DNA from: Natrinema salifodinae
GTDB lineage: Archaea; Halobacteriota; Halobacteria; Halobacteriales; Natrialbaceae
Direction of reading: 5' to 3'
DNA length: 64,000 nucleotides
NCBI RefSeq assembly: GCF_900110455.1
Contig: NZ_FOIS01000004.1
Span: forward strand, 124,001-188,000
Shown here: positions 16,999 to 26,093 of the stretch, piece by piece
Position numbering within the stretch: the first letter of the stretch is position 1
Layout: each line of letters starts with the position of its first letter
Program-made: the position numbers and the translations under genes
The notes under the pieces: generated by a model
Databases searched by the model: none
What the model was told of the DNA's origin: nothing
The model's input: only the letters and a program-made list of their open reading frames with translations

Positions 16999-17958
16999 AT
17001 GCTCTCGGGAACGGCGCTGTCTTTCCTCCTGTTGGCGGCCGGAATCGCCGCGCTGTACGCCGGCGCCGAACTCCTCGTCGCCGGAGCCGGCCGCCTGGCG
17101 CTGGGGATCGGACTCCGGGCCGCGACCGTCGGGGTGACGGTGATCGCGTTCGCGACGACCGCACCCGAACTGTTCGTCTCGACGATCGGCGCGCTGAACG
17201 TCTCGACCGACATCGGCCTCGGCGCGGTCGTCGGCTCGAACATCGCGAACATCGGCCTGGTGCTCGGGGCCGCCGCGGTCATCAAACCGCTGCCGATCGG
17301 CGAGCGGGTGATGCGCCGGCACGTCCCCGTGATGGTGCTCGCGGCGATCCTGCTGGTCGGACTCGGGGCGAACGGCCGGATCGGCCGGCTCGAAGGAGCG
17401 GTGTTTCTCCTGGTGCTCGCGGGGTTCACGGCGTTTCTCATGTACTACGTCAACGCCGATCCCGCGCCCGTCGGCGACGAACTCGACGCCGACGACGCCG
17501 ACGCCGGATCGAGCGTCTCGATCCGCGACGTCGCGCTCGTCCTCGGCGGCCTGGTCGCGCTCGTGGTCGGCTCGCGGTGGCTCGTCGCCGGTGGAACGGG
17601 ACTGCTGTCGGCGCTGGGCGTCTCGGATCTGGTCATCGGCCTGACGGTGCTCGCGCTCGGGACGTCGCTGCCGGAACTGGCCGCCTCGGTCGTGGGTGCG
17701 ATCCGCGACGAGTCGGCGTTCGCCGTCGGCAACGTCGTCGGCTCGAACATCTACAACATCCTCGCGGTGCTCGGCGTCGTGGCCCTGATCACGCCGATCG
17801 AGATCGAACCGTCGACGCTCCGGTTCGAACTCCCGATCATGATCGCCTTCACCGTCGTCTTGGTCGGAATAATGCGGTACAGACGACGGATCACCCGAGT
17901 CGACGGGGTGCTCTTGCTCGCGGGCTACGCCGGGTTCATCTACCTGCTCGTTCCCTGA
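16999..17958 (+). CDS. Calcium/sodium (cation/H+) antiporter, CaCA family
   Basis: 319 residues with about ten transmembrane helices in two inverted halves. Both alpha repeats are clear: VIAFATTAPELFVS with GAVVGSNIANIGLVLG (about 50-95), and VLALGTSLPELAASVVGA with VGNVVGSNIYNILAVLG (about 215-260). The conserved acidic residues in the two PEL motifs bind the cation in this family. An acidic loop (DELDADDADAGSS) separates the halves on the cytoplasmic side. Typical length for archaeal/bacterial YrbG-type exchangers. Which ions are exchanged cannot be told. Divergent from aroE. Confidence 0.9.
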   Translation: MLSGTALSFLLLAAGIAALYAGAELLVAGAGRLALGIGLRAATVGVTVIAFATTAPELFVSTIGALNVSTDIGLGAVVGSNIANIGLVLGAAAVIKPLPIGERVMRRHVPVMVLAAILLVGLGANGRIGRLEGAVFLLVLAGFTAFLMYYVNADPAPVGDELDADDADAGSSVSIRDVALVLGGLVALVVGSRWLVAGGTGLLSALGVSDLVIGLTVLALGTSLPELAASVVGAIRDESAFAVGNVVGSNIYNILAVLGVVALITPIEIEPSTLRFELPIMIAFTVVLVGIMRYRRRITRVDGVLLLAGYAGFIYLLVP

Positions 17959-18024
17959 CGCCGCCGCCAACCGCCTCTCAGCAATGGAATCCGATGAGTT
18001 CACACGGACCCCGGCGCTCCTCCG

Positions 18025-19368
18025 TTAGAGTTGAAGCGGGGTCCCGTCGCGGGCGTCGCCCGAGGTCGTGATTCGGTCCAGCCGCCGCCCGAGGTGTTCG
18101 CGGACCAGCGAGACCAGGGCGTTTTCCCGGCCGTCGCCGGTGATCGCGCCCACTCGCGGATCCTCGTCCGCGTCCGACTCGTCGATCGTCACGACCATCG
18201 CCGACTCGCGGTCGGCGAAGACGACGCGACCGTGGTGGTCGCCCTCGATCGGCGCGTTGAGCCAGTCGAACTGGGGCTCGCAGACGGTCGCGCCCGGAAC
18301 CGCCGATCGGACGGTGTCCCGAACGCGCGGCGAGCACGAGCCGACGTACACGTCGACTCCCCGGTCGGCCGCGTCGCGCCACCGCTCGAGACACGCCTGG
18401 CGGACCGTCCCCGCGTGGGGGACGGTGACGAACAGCTCCTCCGCGGCGCCGTCGACGATCTCGCGTTCCCTGGCGACGATCTCGTCTCGTTCCGTGATCG
18501 TCCAGCAGGTATCGACGCGGGCGTCGGCGCTGCCGCCGTTGGTGGCCGCGTGCAGCTGCGGTTCGGGTGCGTCCGGGTCGCGTCGGGGATCCCGGGAGTC
18601 CGAGCCGAGATCGGCGGCCTCGGCCAGCGGCCCGTCGACCAGCCAATCGGCCTCCCACTGCGGCGCGTCGGTCGCGAGTTCGACGCGATCCGCACCGGCG
18701 TCGTAGTCGACGAGTCCGACGTCCGCGAGCGCGGGGAGGTGCTTGTGGACGAGCGACGTGACGACGGTCTCTCGCGCCGGCTCGTCGCCGTCTTCCCGCG
18801 AGACGATCGCGGCGGCGAGATCGTCGATGGGGACGGCCTCACGACGGGACGCGAGGGCGGCACAGATCGTCCGGCGCCGCGGCTCGCGAAGCGTCTCGAG
18901 CGTGCGATCCAGCGTCGTCTCGTCCGCCGGGAACGCCTCGCCGGTCGGATCCGAAAGCAGCGTCCGGACCCAGTCGGTCGACAGCATCGGGTGCGCGGCG
19001 AGCGCGACGGTCGTCTCGCTCCCGTCGGTGTGCTGGGTCAGCACGCCGACGTCGACCAGGCGCGGGACGTGGGCGTGGACGAGCGAGACGTGGATCCGCT
19101 CGCAGTGGTTGTCGGGAACGATCGGACAGCCGCGTTCCGTGGCCGCGACTTCGGTCGCGAGTTCGGGGACCGGCATCGAGGACGATATCGACGTCGATGT
19201 CGCAGACGTCTCGGGGAGAGCGGGGAGATCGGTCTCGGTTTCGGTCTCGGTCTCGGTCGATAGCGCGTCCCCGCGGTCGAGCAGCGCGGCGAGCAGGTAC
19301 CGTCGCTGCGGGGCCGCGAGGACGTCTAACGCAGTTGTCGTCCGTTCGCTGTCCGGGGGTGAACTCAT
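18025..19368 (-). CDS. Tandem DUF7344 regulator with C-terminal ligand-like domain
   Basis: 447 residues. Two DUF7344-type winged-helix units occur in tandem: residues about 10-130 (ALDVLAAPQRRYLLAALLD ... VSLVHAHVPRLVDVGVL) and 155-245 (TLETLREPRRRTICAALAS ... SLVHKHLPALADVGLVDYD). The last 150 residues form an alpha/beta domain (EIVDGAAEELFVTVPHAGTVRQACLERWRDAADRGVDVYVG) like the TrmB-type or phospholipase-D-like C-terminal domains of haloarchaeal regulators. A TETETETET stretch near residue 37 reflects a simple-sequence repeat in the DNA. Probably a DNA-binding regulator; its signal and targets are unknown. It neighbours the Bat-like sensor on the same strand. Confidence 0.75.
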   Translation of the reverse strand: MSSPPDSERTTTALDVLAAPQRRYLLAALLDRGDALSTETETETETDLPALPETSATSTSISSSMPVPELATEVAATERGCPIVPDNHCERIHVSLVHAHVPRLVDVGVLTQHTDGSETTVALAAHPMLSTDWVRTLLSDPTGEAFPADETTLDRTLETLREPRRRTICAALASRREAVPIDDLAAAIVSREDGDEPARETVVTSLVHKHLPALADVGLVDYDAGADRVELATDAPQWEADWLVDGPLAEAADLGSDSRDPRRDPDAPEPQLHAATNGGSADARVDTCWTITERDEIVAREREIVDGAAEELFVTVPHAGTVRQACLERWRDAADRGVDVYVGSCSPRVRDTVRSAVPGATVCEPQFDWLNAPIEGDHHGRVVFADRESAMVVTIDESDADEDPRVGAITGDGRENALVSLVREHLGRRLDRITTSGDARDGTPLQL

Positions 19369-19450
19369 TGCCCGATAGAGACAGCCTGCGGGGGAAAGAA
19401 GTGTACCAGCATGCTCTGGTATCGCTGTGCGGTATCGCTTGGTGGTACGG

Positions 19451-21493
19451 TCAGTCGGCCGACCCGAAGTACGCCGAGAGCAGTTTCGCCTGCGCGACCC
19501 GAAGGTGCTGGTGGAACGTCTGGCGGGCGATTCCGAGCCGTTCGGCGATCTCGGCGGCGTCGCTGTTCCGAGTCGGCCACTCGAAGTAGCCGCCGTGATA
19601 GGCCGCCTCCAGCGCCAGGCGCTGTTTCTCGGTCAGCATCGACTCGACCGTCCGCCGGAAGTCCCCGCGGGTCTCGACCGGTCGCTCGACGGTCTGTTTC
19701 GAGACGAGCCTGGTATCGGGATAGGCCGACGTGATCACGTCGACGAGTTCCCGGAGGTTCGCGTCGGGGCTCACCTGCACCGTCAGGTCTGCGACGCCGT
19801 CGCGAACGGTTTTCGACTGGAGCCGTGCGCCGTACTCCGCGAGCAGGTCGGGGATCGTCGAGCCGCGGACGACGAGCTCCCAGTAACACTCGTCGTCGCC
19901 GGCGTCGATACACCGTAGGTCCGTGATCGCGTCGTCGTCGCGTGCGATCTCGCGGACGCGTTCGGTGTCGGCGTTCGCCGTCGTGAGGTAGTAGACGAAC
20001 GCCCGGTCGGTCAGCGGCAGCACGTGGTCGATCGACAGCTCACACGAGAGGTCGTCCGAGAGCCGGATACAGGCGTCGCCCCGGTCGCTCGACTCGAACT
20101 CGAGTTCGACGGCGGTATCCCTGTAGAGGAGCCGCCGGACCGTCATCGCGTTGATCGCGTGCCCGATCGTGCCGCCGAACTCCCGTAACACCTCCCGCTC
20201 CCGATCGGCGAAGGCCGATGGCTCGTCGGCGGCGATGACGAGCGCGCCGAGGGGGCGGTCGCTCGCGACGATTGGCACGACGGCGACCGCGCCGTAGTCG
20301 TGCTCGCGGGCGTGGGTCCGCCACGCTTCGACCGACTGCTCGTCGAGGTGGCGGTATCGCTGGACGGCCCGCGTGTCGAACGGCGAGGCACCATCCGCGA
20401 CTGGGGGCGGATCGATGAACGTCGAGAGGAGTTCTTCGGTGTGCTCGTCCGCCGCGTCGATTCCCGCCCACGTCTCCGGCTCCCACGAGTAGCCGGGACT
20501 CGTCGCGGGGGCATCGGCTCGCCCGATGGCCGCGAATCGGTACGCGTCGGCGGCCGCGAACTCCTCGACGACCGCCGTCTCGATCTCGTCTCTGGTTTCG
20601 GCCGCGACCATCGTCTCGTCGATCGTCCGGACGATCGCGTTGAGGCGCTCGAGGCGCTCGAGTTCCCGCTCGCGGGCTTTGCGGTCGGTGATGTTGCGGC
20701 CGACGCCGGTAAACCCCAACACCTCGCCGTCGCCGTCGGTGATCCTGGCGCTGTTGAACTCGTAGGGGATTCGGGCCCCGTCGTTGGTGAGAATGCGTCC
20801 CTCAGCCGTCACACGCTCGCCTTCCTCGAGGATCCGCTCGATCGCGTCGCGGATGTGGTCCCGGTCCTCCGGCGCGATGAACGTGAGCGGGTGCATGCCG
20901 GCGAGTTCGTCCGGGTCGTAGCCGGTCACCTGCTGGAACTGGGCGTTCCACTCGATCAGATTTCCCTCGGCGTCGTACGCGTAGAGGATGTCCGGTTGCG
21001 CCGCGAGGATGCTCTCGGTGAGCGCCTTCTCCGTCCGCAACTCCCGTTCGCGCTCGTAGGCCTCGGTGCGATCGTTGACGAACCAGGCGTACCCGACTAC
21101 TTCGTCGTCTTCGTGGATCGGGGCGAGGACTTCGCGGGCCCAGAACCGCTCGCCGTCGCTCTGGAGGCGCCACCCCTCGGTCTCCGCCTTCCCGACGGAT
21201 CGCGCTCGCTCGAGGATGCGTTCCGGACGATCGGCGTCGCGATCGTCCGCCGGGAAGAGTGTCCGGTAGTGCGTTCCGACGATCTCGTCCGTGTCGTAGC
21301 CCGTGAGGTGTCGAGCCCCCTCGTTCCAGATGGCAACGCGGCCCTCGTCGTCGAACAGGGCGACGGCGTGGTCGCTGACGAGGTCGCTCAGATCGCGGAC
21401 TCCGAGGTTGAAGTCGACCGACTGATCCCCTGTATCAGTCGCGCGACCCGTTTCGTCCGAGCCGTTCGTACAGTTCGACGGATGATCGTTCAT
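19451..21493 (-). CDS. Bat-like PAS-PAS-GAF sensor with HTH_10 output
   Basis: 680 residues. PAS 1 spans about 30-150 (SDHAVALFDDEGRVAIWNEGARHLTGYDTDEIVG). PAS 2 with PAC spans about 165-285 (YAYDAEGNLIEWNAQFQQVTGYDPDELAG ... GFTGVGRNITDRK). A short coiled coil leads to a GAF domain (about 290-450). Then comes the domain found in bacterio-opsin activators, and finally HTH_10 (LTEKQRLALEAAYHGGYFEWPTRNSDAAEIAERLGIARQT, about 610-670). This is a one-component soluble sensor-regulator. No histidine kinase or receiver domain is present. It may sense redox state, oxygen or light through the PAS/GAF part and bind DNA through HTH_10; ligand and targets are unknown. The 33-bp hairpin upstream may lie in its leader or promoter. 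Confidence 0.9.
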   Translation of the reverse strand: MNDHPSNCTNGSDETGRATDTGDQSVDFNLGVRDLSDLVSDHAVALFDDEGRVAIWNEGARHLTGYDTDEIVGTHYRTLFPADDRDADRPERILERARSVGKAETEGWRLQSDGERFWAREVLAPIHEDDEVVGYAWFVNDRTEAYERERELRTEKALTESILAAQPDILYAYDAEGNLIEWNAQFQQVTGYDPDELAGMHPLTFIAPEDRDHIRDAIERILEEGERVTAEGRILTNDGARIPYEFNSARITDGDGEVLGFTGVGRNITDRKARERELERLERLNAIVRTIDETMVAAETRDEIETAVVEEFAAADAYRFAAIGRADAPATSPGYSWEPETWAGIDAADEHTEELLSTFIDPPPVADGASPFDTRAVQRYRHLDEQSVEAWRTHAREHDYGAVAVVPIVASDRPLGALVIAADEPSAFADREREVLREFGGTIGHAINAMTVRRLLYRDTAVELEFESSDRGDACIRLSDDLSCELSIDHVLPLTDRAFVYYLTTANADTERVREIARDDDAITDLRCIDAGDDECYWELVVRGSTIPDLLAEYGARLQSKTVRDGVADLTVQVSPDANLRELVDVITSAYPDTRLVSKQTVERPVETRGDFRRTVESMLTEKQRLALEAAYHGGYFEWPTRNSDAAEIAERLGIARQTFHQHLRVAQAKLLSAYFGSAD

Positions 21494-21537
21494 TGATCAG
21501 CCAGTAAGGTTGATGGAATGTTAGCACGCAACATCAG

Positions 21538-21570
21538 AAAAACCACTGGTGGCTCTCGCCACGGGTTTTT
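21538..21570. terminator. Hairpin flanked by A5 and T5
   Basis: AAAAACC at 21538-21544 pairs with GGTTTTT at 21564-21570, and the inner GTGGC-TCTC-GCCAC forms a 5-bp stem with a 4-nt loop. It resembles an intrinsic terminator in both directions. It lies 45 bp upstream of the start of the minus-strand Bat-like gene, so it may instead be a leader or regulatory hairpin. Confidence 0.4.
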
Positions 21571-22184
21571 GACCGAAGGCCGAAATCAACAATAGTGTCC
21601 AAATATCAAAGGTTGTAATCCAATATCTGTGAATAGGGAACGATATTGGTATAAATAGCAAAGTCTGGTAAATAGTTGACAAAGGACCGGTCGAGAGGAT
21701 GACTGGAGAAGTGACCAGGTCGGAGACCGAGTACCCAGACTACTCGCAGACGGCAAGTGCTACGTGGCGAAATTTGATACGGTGAGGAGGGGGCGGACAG
21801 TGGTCACCGTCAGGGCATCTGCCGTCCGCGTTGCACGACCGATCATTCGCCTTGAGAGACGCGAGTGATTCGTCACTTGATCGGCAGCGAGTACTTTCGA
21901 TCTGGCACGGAGTTCATCGGCCGGCAGATAACGTTTCGACCTGTGATGGCTACACCGTCGCCGAGTTGCCGTACACGATACTGTTATCGAAGTCAACAGC
22001 GATTGGTGTTGCGTAATGGCTACGGTATCTGACGGCCCTCTCTTGATTGGGTTCGAGTGACCTGTTCGACTACGACGAGCGAAACTACACCGAAATAGGC
22101 ACCCCCAGTCTCAGAAATATGAGGTGGTTGAAATATTCTACCTATTCGACAATATTTTAGTGCAACAAGTAAAAATAACTCCAG

Positions 22185-22301
22185 ATGGAAGCGATTGATA
22201 ACATACTGTTGTATGGGATATCTATGATACTATTCTCTATATTTTCTCTCCAATATGATTTGGTCTTCCATAGTATCGGCGTGAGTATAGGAACTCTATG
22301 A
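22185..22301 (+). CDS. Possible 38-residue membrane micropeptide
   Basis: ATG to TGA without interruption. The product is hydrophobic (ILLYGISMILFSIFSLQ) with a short N-terminal MEAIDN, as expected for a single-pass micropeptide. No Shine-Dalgarno is obvious; an A+T-rich AAAAATAACT precedes it. In DNA this A+T-rich a short hydrophobic frame can occur by chance. Confidence 0.2.
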   Translation: MEAIDNILLYGISMILFSIFSLQYDLVFHSIGVSIGTL

Positions 22302-22544
22302 ATGCTGATTTGTACGATATCAACACTAATTAAAACAGCTATGTCCGTGGGGTTGCCAAGATAAAGAGTTTTTCTGCCATTACTGTGTAACTATATACTA
22401 TATTTGAATATAGGGGTAGAATGTCTGGACGGTAGCCCGCTCATACAACTACTTAGTACGAGAACTGCGAGTCAAGAGACCGACTTACGTCCGGATCAAG
22501 CCGAAAGCGCAGACTATTCGTCTCCCCGGCACCGACGCTCGCCC

Positions 22545-23948
22545 GTGATCGCCATCGTCGAGAGCCGGGCCGACCGCGCCTCTGAGCACGTCTGCGACCG
22601 CCTCCGCGAGCGCGCCGACTGGGACGAACGGACCGACGACACCAGGCCGGCGGCCGAGGGCGGCGGCACCTACTACCGAATCGAGGACGCCGAACTCCGC
22701 TCGTTCGACGACCTCCACATCGACCTCGAGCGGCCGGCCGCGGCCTTCGACTGCGACCCCGACCTGCTCGTCTTCGCCTCGCGGCACTCGGGCGACACCG
22801 GCCCGCTGCTGACGGGCCACTTCACGGGGAACTTCGGGCCCGCCGAGTTCGGCGGCGAGCCCGACGCGCTGGCCGAGGCCGCGCCGAACGCCCTGGTTCG
22901 GCTGTTCGCGGCCTTCGAGGAGTACGCACCCGAGAAATACGACGTCGGGATGGAGTGTACCCACCACGGCCCGACCGACGTGGGCTGTCCGTCGCTGTTC
23001 GCCGAACTCGGCAGCGACGACGAGCAGTGGGACGACCCCGCCGGGGCCGGGGCAGTCGCCCGCGCGATTCTGGACCTGCGGGATGTCGACCCCCACCGCG
23101 AGCGACAGCTCGTCGGCTTCGGCGGCAACCACTACGCCCCGCGGTTCGAGCGGGTCGTCCGCGAGACCGAGTGGGCGGTCGGCCACATGGCGGCCGACTG
23201 GGCGCTCGAAGCCATGGACCATCCGACGGCCCACCGCGAGGTCCTCGAACGGGCCTTCGAGGCCAGCGACGCCGAGATCGCGCTGCTCGACGGCGAGTGG
23301 CCGGTGCTCGAGGAGACGCTCGACGACCTCGACGTCGACTGCCGGATCGTGGGCGAGACCTGGCTGCGCGAGGTCGACGACCGCCCGCTCGATCTAGTCG
23401 ACGCGGTCGAGGCCGACCTCGGGGCCGTCGCGGACGGGATCCGCTTCGGCGACCGAGTCGCGGACCCGGACTCGTTTACCGTCGTCGACCTGCCGGCGGA
23501 CCTCGTCGACACCGCGGAGGGGATCGATCCCGACCGCGTTCGGGCGATCGTCGAGGCCCACGCCGTCGCCTTCGAGACCGAAAACGGCGGGAGCCGCGTC
23601 GGCGCGCGCCTGGCGGTCCCCGATGCCGGTACTGACACCGACTCCGATGCCGACGTCGACGCTCCCGCGGACGACTCGACGGCTCCCCGTCCCCGTCGGG
23701 AGATTATCGAGCGCCTGGCCGACGTTCTCGCGGAGAAGTTCGACGCGGTTCGGGTCGAAGACGACGCGGTCGTCGCCGAGGAGACGGCCTTCGATCCGAG
23801 CCTGGCTCGCGAGGCCGGCGTCCCGGAAGGGCCGAAGTTCGGCGCGCTCGCCGACGGCGAGCCCGTCACCGTCGACGGGGAAACGGTCAGTCCCGAGAGA
23901 GTTCGGTCCGAACGAACGCGCCGATTTCCGTTCCGATCGGACCGCTAA
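22545..23948 (+). CDS. dtdA: D-aminoacyl-tRNA deacylase, archaeal DTD2 type
   Basis: 467 residues from GTG (VIAIVESRADRASEHV). The frame stays open upstream for 47 codons through A+T-rich DNA, which is rejected. Family features are YYRIEDAELRSFDDLHIDLE, LLVFASRHSGDTGPLLTGHFTGNFG, GMECTHHGPTDV and GFGGNHYAPRFERV. The conserved His and Glu of the ECTHHGP and GGNHYAPR motifs lie in the active-site region. The enzyme hydrolyses D-amino acids, and other mis-acylated residues, from tRNA and is the archaeal/plant counterpart of bacterial DTD. The C-terminal 150 residues are an extra region typical of haloarchaeal forms with an acidic linker (DTDSDADVDAPADD). It precedes ftsZ1 on the same strand. Confidence 0.9.
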   Translation: MIAIVESRADRASEHVCDRLRERADWDERTDDTRPAAEGGGTYYRIEDAELRSFDDLHIDLERPAAAFDCDPDLLVFASRHSGDTGPLLTGHFTGNFGPAEFGGEPDALAEAAPNALVRLFAAFEEYAPEKYDVGMECTHHGPTDVGCPSLFAELGSDDEQWDDPAGAGAVARAILDLRDVDPHRERQLVGFGGNHYAPRFERVVRETEWAVGHMAADWALEAMDHPTAHREVLERAFEASDAEIALLDGEWPVLEETLDDLDVDCRIVGETWLREVDDRPLDLVDAVEADLGAVADGIRFGDRVADPDSFTVVDLPADLVDTAEGIDPDRVRAIVEAHAVAFETENGGSRVGARLAVPDAGTDTDSDADVDAPADDSTAPRPRREIIERLADVLAEKFDAVRVEDDAVVAEETAFDPSLAREAGVPEGPKFGALADGEPVTVDGETVSPERVRSERTRRFPFRSDR

Positions 23949-24094
23949 CCGACAGTAATAACCTTATACTCGGTCCTTTCAGGCGAATTCGTCCCTACGG
24001 CCGACCGACACGTAAGAATTTATTAACGTGTCAGACAGGTGGCTGACGTGTAGGGGAAAGGTAATTATGCTCCATCTTTTAGACAGGGCCAAGA

Positions 24095-25270
24095 ATGGAC
24101 TCCATCATCGACGATGCAATCGACGAGGCCGAAGACGGGGAGCCCGCGGAGGCCCCCGCCGACGCCGCGCCTCAGGACGGACAGTCCGCCGGCGACGGGT
24201 CGAGCGGCCGACAGACGGGTACGATGACCGACGAGGAACTCGAAGACGTTCTCCAGGACCTCCAGACCGACATCACGGTCGTCGGCTGCGGCGGTGCCGG
24301 CGGCAACACCATCAACCGAATGCACGAGGAGGGAATCCACGGCGCGAAACTGGTTGCCGCCAACACCGACGTGCAACACCTCGTGGAGATCGAGGCCGAC
24401 ACCAAGATCCTGATGGGCGAAGAGAAGACCGGCGGCCGCGGCGCCGGCTCCCTGCCGCAGGTCGGCGAGGAGGCCGCCCTCGAGAGCCAGCAGGATATCT
24501 ACGACGCCATCGACGGCTCCGACATGGTCTTCGTCACGGCCGGACTCGGCGGCGGCACCGGCACCGGCTCCGCACCGGTCGTCGCCAAGGCCGCTCGCGA
24601 GGCCGGCGCGCTGACGATTTCGATCGTCACGACGCCGTTCACCGCCGAGGGCGAGGTCCGCCGGACCAACGCCGAGGCCGGCCTCGAGCGCCTGCGCGAC
24701 GTTTCCGACACCGTCATCGTCGTTCCCAACGACCGCCTGCTCGACTCCGTCGGCAAACTGCCCGTCCGCCAGGCGTTCAAGGTCTCCGACGAGGTGCTGA
24801 TGCGCTCGGTCAAGGGTATCACGGAACTCATCACGAAGCCGGGCCTCGTCAACCTGGACTTCGCCGACGTCCGCACCGTCATGGAACGGGGCGGCGTCGC
24901 CATGATCGGCCTCGGCGAAGCCGACTCCGAGGCCAAGGCCGAAGACTCGGTCAAGACCGCGCTGCGGTCGCCGCTACTGGACGTCGACATTTCGGGCGCG
25001 AGCTCCGCGCTCGTCAACGTCACCGGCGGCAACGACATGGCCATCGAGGAGGCCGAGGGCGTCGTCGAGGAGATCTACGACCGAATCGACCCCGACGCCC
25101 GCATCATCTGGGGGACCTCGATCGACGAGAGCCTCGAGGGCAGCATGCGGACGATGATCGTCGTCACCGGCGTCGAATCGCCGCAGATCTACGGCCGCCC
25201 CGACGAGGAGACCGTCCAGCCGGAGATGCCCGGCCAGGCGGGGGGCGACGACATCGACTTCGTCGACTGA
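24095..25270 (+). CDS. ftsZ1: Cell division protein FtsZ1
   Basis: 391 residues. The tubulin/FtsZ signature [13 protein letters not shown] is near residue 150 and the N-terminal nucleotide loop is [31 protein letters not shown]. The T7-loop [11 protein letters not shown] supplies the catalytic Asp for the adjoining subunit. The N-terminus [13 protein letters not shown] and the acidic/Gly-rich leader match haloarchaeal FtsZ1 rather than FtsZ2 or CetZ. It forms GTP-dependent filaments at mid-cell and scaffolds division. The C-terminus is short and ends DDIDFVD. TTTATTAAC (near 24018) and CTTTTAGAC (near 24075) upstream are candidate TATA elements. Confidence 0.95.
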   Translation: MDSIIDDAIDEAEDGEPAEAPADAAPQDGQSAGDGSSGRQTGTMTDEELEDVLQDLQTDITVVGCGGAGGNTINRMHEEGIHGAKLVAANTDVQHLVEIEADTKILMGEEKTGGRGAGSLPQVGEEAALESQQDIYDAIDGSDMVFVTAGLGGGTGTGSAPVVAKAAREAGALTISIVTTPFTAEGEVRRTNAEAGLERLRDVSDTVIVVPNDRLLDSVGKLPVRQAFKVSDEVLMRSVKGITELITKPGLVNLDFADVRTVMERGGVAMIGLGEADSEAKAEDSVKTALRSPLLDVDISGASSALVNVTGGNDMAIEEAEGVVEEIYDRIDPDARIIWGTSIDESLEGSMRTMIVVTGVESPQIYGRPDEETVQPEMPGQAGGDDIDFVD

Positions 25271-25562
25271 TTGCCGCGATCGAACGCCGCGACGGCGATC
25301 GACGCGTTACTCGTCGATACCGACTTCAAGCCTCAGGAGTCCATTTTCCATCGATCGGCGCAGTTCACTCTTGTGGCCGACCGGAATCGGAGTTAGAATC
25401 GTAACTGGAGCCACTCCGAACCAGGCGCAGCCACCGCTCGTCTCGTTGCGACGTCGCTCTCGCGGGTCGCGTATCGCGTCCCGTGTGACGCGTAGGCCGC
25501 GCGCCACTGCAGAAACCGATCCGGTTCGCTCGCGGTGATCGAGCGGTCGCGATCGACGTCGA

Positions 25563-25904
25563 TCAGTCGTCGGCGGTCGCCGCGCCCGACCCGCCGTCGC
25601 TGGCGCGTTCGAGGTCGCCCTCGATGCTTGGCGGGTACTTCCCGCGGTCGAGCGTGAGGTCGGACTGCGGACGCGCCATACAGGTCAGCGCGTAGTTCTC
25701 GGCCTCTTCCTCGGTGAGTCCCCGCGCGGCGGGTTGGGTAACCTCGCCCTCGACGATCTCGGCGGAGCAGGCCAGGCACATCCCGACTCGGCAGGAGTAC
25801 TCCTGAGCGATCCCCTCCTCGAGACATCGGCTGAGGATCGTCTCCTTGTCGGTGCAGGTGATCGTCTCACCCGTTCCGACGAACTCGATAGTGTACTCAG
25901 TCAT
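25563..25904 (-). CDS. [2Fe-2S] ferredoxin
   Basis: 113 residues. The plant-type cluster motif C-x4-C-x2-C is in YSCRVGMCLACSAEI, and the fourth Cys in ALTCMARPQSDLTL. The N-terminus MTEYTIEFVGTGETITC is the beta-grasp strand. The C-terminal tail of about 25 acidic and small residues is a halophile feature. It lacks the large N-terminal insertion of the main haloarchaeal plant-type ferredoxin, so this is a shorter paralogue. A soluble one-electron carrier; the partner is unknown. It is divergent from the geranylgeranyl reductase, a flavoenzyme that needs reductant, so a link is conceivable but inferred. Confidence 0.9.
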   Translation of the reverse strand: MTEYTIEFVGTGETITCTDKETILSRCLEEGIAQEYSCRVGMCLACSAEIVEGEVTQPAARGLTEEEAENYALTCMARPQSDLTLDRGKYPPSIEGDLERASDGGSGAATADD

Positions 25905-26093
25905 ACGGCCCGGTACGAAAGACCTCACTAAAACTCTTTATCTCAACGCGGAAACCCAAGCGCGCGGTTTTCGGGGCCGGCGTCGGGACTCGAGTCCCGA
26001 CGCGTCGGATGGGACCGAGAGCTGATTCTGTTCCCGATAGTCCGACACAGCGACCATAAAACGTTTTCTTACCGCGGTGTCCACAACTTGGGT

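Larger units (their letters stand above)
21494..22544. other. A+T-rich gene-poor gap
   Basis: About 1050 bp with no gene of normal size. The DNA becomes strongly A+T-rich from about 22100 to 22440. It holds a hairpin at 21538-21570, several TATA-like stretches (for example TGGTATAAATAG near 21646), a 38-codon hydrophobic reading frame at 22185, and the untranslated lead-in to dtdA. The composition suggests decayed or imported DNA; no transposase remnant was recognised. Confidence 0.5.

Noticed and set aside
22404-22544. Longer N-terminus for the D-aminoacyl-tRNA deacylase
   Set aside because: These 47 codons lie in A+T-rich non-coding-looking DNA, and the family starts at VIAIVESRADRASEHV from the GTG at 22545.
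25271-25562. Possible gene between ftsZ1 and the ferredoxin (frame 25307-25507, minus)
   Set aside because: No conserved motif, poor start context, and an Arg-rich composition typical of shadow frames. The ending MENGLLRLEVGIDE looked briefly Hsp20-like but is too short.
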